Under the pieces are notes generated by a model that saw only the letters and a program-made list of their open reading frames with translations, did not search any database and had not been told where the DNA came from. Made by a program: the position numbers and the translations under genes. This document shows, piece by piece, positions 1-4,849 of a stretch of 11,680 nucleotides of DNA. The DNA comes from Candidatus Krumholzibacteriia bacterium (GTDB lineage: Bacteria > Krumholzibacteriota > Krumholzibacteriia > LZORAL124-64-63). Location: positions 1 through 11,680 of the forward strand of contig JADGEP010000082.1 in NCBI GenBank assembly GCA_016744275.1, written 5' to 3'. Positions within the stretch are counted from its first letter, which is position 1, and the number at the start of each line of letters is the position of its first letter.

Positions 1-1466
1 ATGATGCGGTGGCCAAAGCGGTGCAGATAGGTATCCAGCAGATCGAATTGGTCAGAAGCGTAGAGTTCAGAGCGATAGTCAATGCCCCAGAACCGTTCCA
101 GGTAGCGCAATTTGACCACCTCAAAGGGCACGCCGTTGCCGTCTTCATCCCGCAGGCTCATTCGGGCGGGGTCGACGCCGCCGGGCGGGATCACCACCAG
201 GCGTTCGACAACTTCGGTGCGCTGCTGAGGCAAAGGGTTGGCCACGCAGAGCACGGCTTGTCGGTCGTCTTCTTCCTGCTTGGCAAAATTGGGCGCCCAG
301 CGGTTGAGCAACCGCGCGGTCATCTGCTCACCGGATTGCCGCACGGCCGCAAAACGCGTTTCCATGTCGGCGGCCACCGAGTCGGTGCTGCAACCGCCGA
401 TGGAGTCGTGGGGGTGGTTGCGCAGCAGTTCGGTCCAGGCGACATCCAGCAACCCACTGGGCCACTCGGCTCCGTGCACTGCCCAGGCTGCTGCGTGCAA
501 AGGTTCAACCACCCGGCAGAGCAGGTTCTGGCATTCTTCATTCGCCTGTTTGAGCGGCATCCGGGCTGACCAGATACCCGACAGGATCAAATGATCGCGC
601 CCACCCAGCATTTCGCCGGCAACAACAGGCCGCTCTTTGTCGGGCACTTCGGCCCGGACAGCAGCCAGGTATTGGGCCAAGGTGGAGGGTGTGAAGGTTG
701 TGTTGGGGAAGGCTTCGCGCAGGGCCGCCAACACGGTCCCCGTCTCGCGCTGAGGGCCCAGGTGGTCGCCGCCGTTGTTGATCAACGCGGGTTCGTGCCC
801 GGGTCGGGTGGCCATCTTTTCGAACAGTTCGCGCATTTGCTGCACGGCGAGATCGGGGTCAATGGTGCGCTGGGTGTGGGCGTGCCACATCTCGGCCAGG
901 CCCAGGCCCGCGGCGTTGTCGTAGCCGCCGCACTGGTTGACGGCCAACACTTCGCTGCCGTCGGGACCCTGCCAGCGGAAGAGCCAACCGGCCTCGTCGG
1001 CGCGGTTGTCCAGGCCGCGGGTGAAGACAAAATTGTCCAGGCCAGACAGTTGCAAAATCTGGGGCATCTGGGCGATGTGGCCGAAGCTGTCGGGCATGTA
1101 GCCCACGGCGTGGTGGCGGCCCAGAGGCGTGGTCAGGCGCCCCCGCAACAGGTTGCGCGCGGTGGCTTCGCCGCTGACGAGAAATTCATCGGGCAGGATG
1201 TACCACGGGCCCACCGTGAGCCGGCCTTCACGCACGAGGCGATTGACCCGGTCGCGGGATTCGGGCTTCGCCGCTAGATAGTCCTGCAGCACGGCGGTCT
1301 GGCCGTCGAGCAGGAAGTGGGGCACATCCGGGTCGTTGTCCAAGGCGTCCAATACCCGGTCGACCACTTCAACCAGATGAACCCGGAAGCGATTGAAGGG
1401 CAGGTACCATTCGCGGTCCCAATGGGTGTGGACCACGAGATGGGCAGCGCGTGGGGAAGTGGTCAA
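1..1466 (-). CDS. GH38 alpha-mannosidase / mannosylglycerate hydrolase-like, partial (C-terminus off left edge)
   Basis: Glycoside hydrolase family 38: retaining, metal-dependent hydrolysis of alpha-mannosides. My translation of the minus strand from TTG 1466 stays open to position 1, giving about 488 residues of a family that usually has 850-1,000. Seen: HTHWDREWY at residues 13-21, where H15 and D17 match the GH38 metal ligands; YMPDSFGH at 123-130, where D126 matches the nucleophile and third ligand; NHPHDSIGGCSTDS at 350-363, where H353 matches the fourth ligand. No signal peptide is visible, so a cytoplasmic enzyme is inferred. The TTG start is chosen because GAGGAG (1473-1478) lies 6 bases upstream and it leaves a short leader before the first motif. 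It follows the GH130 stop by 14 bases, so the two are probably co-transcribed. The bacterial subgroup includes 2-O-mannosylglycerate hydrolases (MngB), so the substrate (N-glycan mannose or mannosylglycerate) is not settled; the GH130 and GH20 neighbours favour N-glycans. Confidence 0.93.
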   Translation of the reverse strand, partial: MTTSPRAAHLVVHTHWDREWYLPFNRFRVHLVEVVDRVLDALDNDPDVPHFLLDGQTAVLQDYLAAKPESRDRVNRLVREGRLTVGPWYILPDEFLVSGEATARNLLRGRLTTPLGRHHAVGYMPDSFGHIAQMPQILQLSGLDNFVFTRGLDNRADEAGWLFRWQGPDGSEVLAVNQCGGYDNAAGLGLAEMWHAHTQRTIDPDLAVQQMRELFEKMATRPGHEPALINNGGDHLGPQRETGTVLAALREAFPNTTFTPSTLAQYLAAVRAEVPDKERPVVAGEMLGGRDHLILSGIWSARMPLKQANEECQNLLCRVVEPLHAAAWAVHGAEWPSGLLDVAWTELLRNHPHDSIGGCSTDSVAADMETRFAAVRQSGEQMTARLLNRWAPNFAKQEEDDRQAVLCVANPLPQQRTEVVERLVVIPPGGVDPARMSLRDEDGNGVPFEVVKLRYLERFWGIDYRSELYASDQFDLLDTYLHRFGHRI

Positions 1467-1472
1467 ATCGGG

Positions 1473-1478
1473 CTCCTC
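1473..1478 (-). promoter_or_regulatory. Ribosome binding site deciding the TTG start of GH38
   Basis: On the minus strand GAGGAG lies directly after the GH130 stop codon and 6 bases before TTG 1466. No ATG precedes the HTHWDREW motif in this frame, so the site supports a TTG start. Confidence 0.65.
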
Positions 1479-1480
1479 AA

Positions 1481-2446
1481 CTAAAGGCAGGCGGCGAGAA
1501 TGTTGGCGACCGGCGCGGTGGCGCGGCCGATGACCGTATCGGCGGCCCCATAGTAGAGGTTCAAGACCGCTTTGTCTCCTGCGCCGGTTGTGGTCAGACC
1601 GGACGGGAAAACCACGTTGGGCACCTGGCCGCTCACTTCCCAGTCCAGGCGCGGTTCCAGAATGTTTTCGCGGGTGCGGCCCAGCACAACTGTGGGGTCA
1701 TCGCGATCGAGCAATACGGCGCCGGCCTGGTAGATGTTGGCGCTCTGAAAATGCGTCGCCACACCGTGGTAGATGTGCAGCCATCCGGCTTCAGTTGCCA
1801 GCGGTGGTGGGCCCGAGCCGACCAGTTCATCCCAATAATGAGGCTGACCGCCAAAGACAGGTCCTTCATCACGCCAGTTGGTGAGGTCAGCTGAAGTGAT
1901 CAGCCTGACACCGTTGCCGGTGGTGGGGCCACCAGTGGTGCGGGTGGTATTGGGGCGCTCGAGCATCGCAAAACGGCCGCCGATGAGTTGGGGAAACAAG
2001 ACGCCATTGCGGGTATCGTAATCGCCGGTCAGGCCAACCAGGTGCAACCGGGAAAAATCGTCGGTCCGCCAAATGGCCAGACGGCAGCCACGATTCGTAT
2101 CGAGGGCTGTCACGACGTACAGGTGCCCTTCGCAATAGGTGATGCGCGGATCGTAGTTGTGAAAAACCGTCAGTGAAGCGCCGTCGCGGGGATCAACCAG
2201 GTCGTCCAACCCCAGGAATTCCGCAGGCTGCGGCGCAAATTCAAAGGCCAGTCCGTCGCTGCTCGTGGCGGCCCAGGTCACGGTGCGGCGACCGCGGGTT
2301 TGCACGCGGCACAACAAAGTGGTGGTGCCGTCGAGCCGGATGGCGCCGGGATTAAAAACGCTGCTGACGTCGCGCAACGCAGGCGGCAAATCAGGCACGT
2401 CTTGCCGCGTGAGTAATGGTTTGGCCGGGGAGCGATTAAAAGACAC
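1481..2446 (-). CDS. GH130 beta-mannoside phosphorylase/hydrolase
   Basis: Glycoside hydrolase family 130. Known members phosphorolyse beta-1,4-mannosides (mannosyl-GlcNAc, mannosyl-glucose, mannobiose) or hydrolyse beta-1,2-mannosides. Numbered from GTG 2446 the protein has 321 residues, the usual family length. It shows the five-bladed-propeller signatures: FNPGAI at 31-36, NYDPRIT at 97-103 (D99 is the likely catalytic acid), RNGVLFPQ at 146-153, MLERP at 161-165, GWLHIYHGV at 221-229, PNVVFPSGL at 276-284 and YYGAADT at 298-304. No signal peptide is seen, so it is probably cytoplasmic. The longer frame opens at TTG 2458, but GGAG (2453-2456) sits 6 bases before GTG 2446, which is preferred. 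It lies between the CBM9-like gene (32-base gap) and GH38 (14-base gap). Next to GH38, and with GH20 nearby, the Man-beta-1,4-GlcNAc core of N-glycans is an attractive substrate, but phosphorylase versus hydrolase cannot be decided by eye. Confidence 0.93.
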   Translation of the reverse strand: MSFNRSPAKPLLTRQDVPDLPPALRDVSSVFNPGAIRLDGTTTLLCRVQTRGRRTVTWAATSSDGLAFEFAPQPAEFLGLDDLVDPRDGASLTVFHNYDPRITYCEGHLYVVTALDTNRGCRLAIWRTDDFSRLHLVGLTGDYDTRNGVLFPQLIGGRFAMLERPNTTRTTGGPTTGNGVRLITSADLTNWRDEGPVFGGQPHYWDELVGSGPPPLATEAGWLHIYHGVATHFQSANIYQAGAVLLDRDDPTVVLGRTRENILEPRLDWEVSGQVPNVVFPSGLTTTGAGDKAVLNLYYGAADTVIGRATAPVANILAACL

Positions 2447-2452
2447 GGTGGG

Positions 2453-2456
2453 CTCC
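2453..2456 (-). promoter_or_regulatory. Ribosome binding site favouring the GTG start of GH130
   Basis: GGAG on the minus strand lies 6 bases before GTG 2446. The alternative TTG at 2458 overlaps this GGAG and has no purine-rich site of its own, so the shorter protein is the better model. Confidence 0.55.
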
Positions 2457-2478
2457 AAAGTTTGAAGTCGAATATTGT

Positions 2479-3628
2479 CTAGTTTTTGCGCCGCAACAGC
2501 TTGCCTTGATCGTCAACGGTGACAGTCAATTTCGGTGTCGTCAAATTCACCTGAAAGTGATCCCGCCCGCCGGACATCTGCATGATCCAGTTGGTCGGCA
2601 ATTCTGTGGTCTGCAACTCCGCCCCGGATTGAGGCCAGATGGGCAATCGGCCCGCGGTCAATCCCAGTTCGGACAGTTCGATCGCGAACTGGCCATGCTC
2701 CTCCTGCCACTGGCGCTGCAGGTAGTAGATTGGCATCAGCAGATTGGCCACCGTGATGTCGTTGTGTTCGGGGGCTTCCGCAAAAGTGCCGCCGTTGCTG
2801 TCCACAAACAGCACCTCACCCCACATCTCGGGGCAGTGCATGGCGATCAAACCCTGGGGCGACCACACCCAATTGTTTTCCGGCCACCACCTGAGTGCGC
2901 CATTGCACCCGCGAAAAGTTGACCCGCCAGATGTCGCCCGCCGCCGGTGGTGAGGGCCTTTCGGCGCCGCCTTTCATGGCGGCCCAGGGAATGGCGATTT
3001 CCACGGTCCAGCTTTCGTCCGTATCGCTCGGATCATTCAAGGTGCCGTTGATCTGCACCGCCGTCTGCAGGCCCGGGATATCCCAGGCGTCGATGGCTGG
3101 GGCCCCGTCGCGATACGGCTTGATGAGCATCAAATCCCAAACCGTATTGAGGGCGTTCACTTCCAGTTCGAAGTACAAGTGGTTGTCGCCGTCGGGGTCG
3201 ATGAAGACTTCAAAGTCGTTGTCGTAGTATATGACGGCGTCGCGTTGGGTGAGCTTGCCCCAGACGTGCGGTTCCATCATCGTGGCCGCTACGTAAAAGT
3301 GCTCGGTGTCCCACATCATGCGGGCACGGGTGCGCAAACGGGGTTCGCGTTGCAGGGGGCCTTCGATGTCGGTGAAGGTCTCGGTCCAGGGGACATCCTG
3401 CCAGGCCGGATCGTCCAGGATACCATCGATTTGGGGGACAGACTCTGCAGGCAGGCAAATGTACTGGCGAGGTACAAGCGGGATCGCGGGCGCGTCGAAA
3501 CCCATGGCGCGATCTATCGTAAATGATAAAAAAACAAAAAAGAAAAGCAACGATGCCGCATGATTGTTATGCAATTGTCCCAACCCCGTGAGTTTGTCTC
3601 TGGCGACGAGAGATCGATTCAATGGCAT
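2479..3628 (-). pseudogene. Secreted CBM9-like carbohydrate-binding protein, interrupted by a frameshift
   Basis: Two minus-strand frames together encode one protein of about 382 residues. Frame one (ATG 3628 to stop 2816) has a hydrophobic export segment at residues 24-36, then the CBM9-like beta-sandwich: QIDGILDDPAW at 66-76, DNDFEVFIDPDGDNHLYFELEVNA at 137-159 and WRVNFSRVQWR at 234-244. After that it turns to nonsense. The second frame continues with the family's normal ending, WPENNWVWSPQG followed by HCPEMWGEVLF, and ends at TAG 2479-2481. Removing one base around the GGTGGTGG at 2884-2891 rejoins the frames and makes the length a multiple of three. Such proteins bind or present polysaccharide outside the cytoplasm. 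It is the first gene of the apparent GH130-GH38 operon. The break could be a real inactivating mutation or an assembly error; no canonical slippery site for programmed frameshifting is evident. The start is uncertain because the ribosome site before ATG 3628 is weak. Confidence 0.85.
2884..2891 (-). other. Frameshift site in the CBM9-like gene
   Basis: On the minus strand the tandem GGTGGTGG marks where conserved coding switches from one frame to another. Frame one gives WRTQVV, then loses similarity. Dropping one base gives a continuous WRTQV-WPENNWVWSPQ, matching the usual end of this domain. The exact base is uncertain: the AAAA run at 2877-2880 is a second possible site. Confidence 0.75.
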
Positions 3629-3722
3629 GATAGCACAATTTCTCGAACCTGAAAATGGTGATCGCGCGGCGATGTCCGTAGGGTAATTGATTGTGAAATT
3701 CGTTTTTATTTGTGATAGATAT

Positions 3723-3737
3723 CCATATTTGATATGG
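3723..3737. repeat. Perfect 6-bp inverted repeat, candidate operator
   Basis: CCATAT-TTG-ATATGG is a perfect dyad with a 3-base centre. It covers the candidate -10 of the minus-strand operon promoter, the position expected for a repressor site. GATAG (3714-3718) and CTATC (3741-3745) flank it almost symmetrically. Confidence 0.4.
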
Positions 3738-3755
3738 TCGCTATCTGCCAGTCAA
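3727..3755 (-). promoter_or_regulatory. Candidate promoter of the CBM9-GH130-GH38 operon
   Basis: On the minus strand TTGACT (3755-3750) and TCAAAT (3732-3727) are separated by 17 bases and match the sigma-70 consensus at 5/6 and 4/6 positions. This would give a leader of about 90 bases before ATG 3628. It was found by eye only. Confidence 0.35.
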
Positions 3756-3781
3756 TGCCAGTGGACGATTCGAACTCGCGA

Positions 3782-3811
3782 TTGGCATGTGACATTTGAT
3801 ACTCTCACAAT
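3782..3811 (+). promoter_or_regulatory. Candidate promoter of the eight-cysteine exported protein
   Basis: TTGGCA (3782-3787, 5/6) and CACAAT (3806-3811, 4/6) lie 18 bases apart, with transcription expected to start near 3818, just ahead of the ribosome site. The -10 falls inside the inverted repeat at 3801-3817. Confidence 0.35.
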
Positions 3812-3817
3812 GAGAGT
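3801..3817. repeat. Perfect 7-bp inverted repeat upstream of 3838, candidate operator
   Basis: ACTCTCA-CAA-TGAGAGT is a perfect dyad with a 3-base centre, ending 20 bases before ATG 3838. It overlaps the candidate -10 of the + strand promoter. There is no U tract after it, so it is not a terminator. If transcribed it could instead form a small 5' hairpin. Confidence 0.45.
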
Positions 3818-3837
3818 GAAATAGAAGCGGAGTTGAC

Positions 3838-4443
3838 ATGATGAACAAAAAAATGACTGCAATTTTGACCCTGCTTGTGATCATGACCAGTGCCCAGTGG
3901 GCTTTGGGGCAGTGCTCTATCTCCGGCTCGATCGTTGCGGCCACTTCGGCCGACCCTATGGATCCGGATTGGACTTACACGTTGACGATCGATTGGGATA
4001 CGGGTAGCCAGCACGCCTTGAGCCACATGGACCTACTGCTCGACGCCAGCGGCGGGACCTGCACCTGCGCCGACTTCCATGATGCGCTTTCCTGGAGTGA
4101 TCCCATTGGCTATTCCAATGGTGACCCATCTTGCACTGTAAATTACAACGGCAATTTGGAATGCAACGGCGACCCAAGTATTCCCGGTGTGGACAACATC
4201 CTCTTGAAGTTTGAACCGATTGAGGGTACGGGATGCGAGCCGGGTACCACCGGAACGACCACTTTCGTTTTCTATTCCGACTTGCCCCCGGCGCCGATCG
4301 ATGAGGATATTCTCTCGTTGGTGGACAAATTTGCGGGCAACAGTTGCTTCGGAACTTTAAATGGAGATTTTCCAGCAATGAGTTGTGATCCGGTTGTGAC
4401 CGATGACGTGGAGTGGGGCAATGTGAAGAGTTTGTACCGTTGA
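3838..4443 (+). CDS. Exported eight-cysteine protein of unknown function
   Basis: I do not recognise a family. The 201-residue product has a clear Sec signal peptide: a lysine-rich start, hydrophobic residues 7-18, and likely cleavage after ALG at residue 24. The mature part is acidic, rich in Asp, Gly, Ser and Thr, and has eight cysteines (26, 75, 77, 99, 109, 133, 170, 183), which could form four disulfides outside the cytoplasm. No transmembrane segment, lipobox or C-terminal sorting signal is seen. GGAG at 3829-3832 lies 5 bases before ATG 3838 and 8 before the second ATG at 3841; either may be used. It is transcribed divergently from the CBM9-GH130-GH38 operon and ends 21 bases before a strong terminator, so it is probably monocistronic. 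A surface or glycan-binding role is possible from context only. Confidence 0.85.
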   Translation: MMNKKMTAILTLLVIMTSAQWALGQCSISGSIVAATSADPMDPDWTYTLTIDWDTGSQHALSHMDLLLDASGGTCTCADFHDALSWSDPIGYSNGDPSCTVNYNGNLECNGDPSIPGVDNILLKFEPIEGTGCEPGTTGTTTFVFYSDLPPAPIDEDILSLVDKFAGNSCFGTLNGDFPAMSCDPVVTDDVEWGNVKSLYR

Positions 4444-4464
4444 GTTTTCGAAACTCCGACCGCC

Positions 4465-4496
4465 AAAAAGGCGCCGCAATCTAGCGGTGCCTTTTT
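4465..4496. terminator. Bidirectional intrinsic terminator between convergent genes
   Basis: A 13-pair stem (4465-4477 with 4484-4496, one G-T pair) closes a 6-base loop. One side is AAAAAGGC and the other GCCTTTTT, so both strands have a U tract. It sits between the convergent genes ending at 4443 and 4524 and can serve both. Confidence 0.88.
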
Positions 4497-4523
4497 GCTG
4501 CTATCAATTTTTCTGAAAATCGA

Positions 4524-4766
4524 TCAGTAGTCGAGTCCAGCCGCCTTGACTTTGTTGGCATCCGAGGCGCTGCAGGGCGTCACACCGTAGACCATGCGGC
4601 ATTCGGGGCAGGCCGACTCAAAAGTCATCATGGAAAACGCGTGGTCGCAGTTGCTGCAGGTGATTTCCAGGGGCATGGGCATGGGCTGTCCGGCAAAGCC
4701 CATCATGCGGACCTTGTTGACCATGGTTTTGCCGTCGGTGGTGGGGCCGGTGCATCCGTCGTGCAT
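4524..4766 (-). CDS. Small Cys4 zinc-ribbon protein, function unknown
   Basis: An 80-residue soluble protein with CSNC at residues 37-40 and CPEC at 53-56, a typical four-cysteine zinc (or possibly iron) knuckle, plus C5 and C65. The C-terminal segment MVYGVTPCSASDANKVKAAGLDY and the central GQPMPMPLE look like conserved features of small uncharacterised proteins from other bacteria; that is memory, not a search. There is no signal peptide, DNA-binding helix or enzyme domain, so a cytoplasmic protein is inferred. AGGAAG (4773-4778) lies 6 bases before ATG 4766. It follows GH20 on the same strand with an 83-base gap that holds a possible promoter, and it shares the terminator at 4465-4496 with the opposite gene. 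No link to glycan use is evident from the sequence itself. Confidence 0.85.
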   Translation of the reverse strand: MHDGCTGPTTDGKTMVNKVRMMGFAGQPMPMPLEITCSNCDHAFSMMTFESACPECRMVYGVTPCSASDANKVKAAGLDY

Positions 4767-4811
4767 GTCAAACTTCCTAATGTTCAGAGGGCCTGATGTC
4801 TAATTAGGATA

Positions 4812-4840
4812 AATATGTCCTGATATGGCGAAAATCGCAA
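4812..4840 (-). promoter_or_regulatory. Candidate promoter of the zinc-ribbon gene
   Basis: On the minus strand TTGCGA (4840-4835) and CATATT (4817-4812) have 17-base spacing; each matches consensus at 4/6. The surrounding 4801-4832 is AT-rich compared with its flanks. It lies just after the GH20 stop, so the small gene could be transcribed independently. Confidence 0.3.
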
Positions 4841-4849
4841 GTGAGTCGC

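Noticed and set aside
9..1277. Two long + strand frames (9-569 and 591-1277)
   Set aside because: They lie opposite GH38, whose minus-strand translation carries all family motifs and stays open to the window edge.
1451..1894. 147-residue + strand frame across the GH130/GH38 junction
   Set aside because: Antisense to conserved GH130 motifs, with no recognisable product.
2816..3628. Programmed ribosomal frameshifting in the CBM9-like gene
   Set aside because: The junction lacks a canonical slippery heptamer, I saw no stimulatory hairpin, and the family does not need two products. A mutation or assembly error is simpler.
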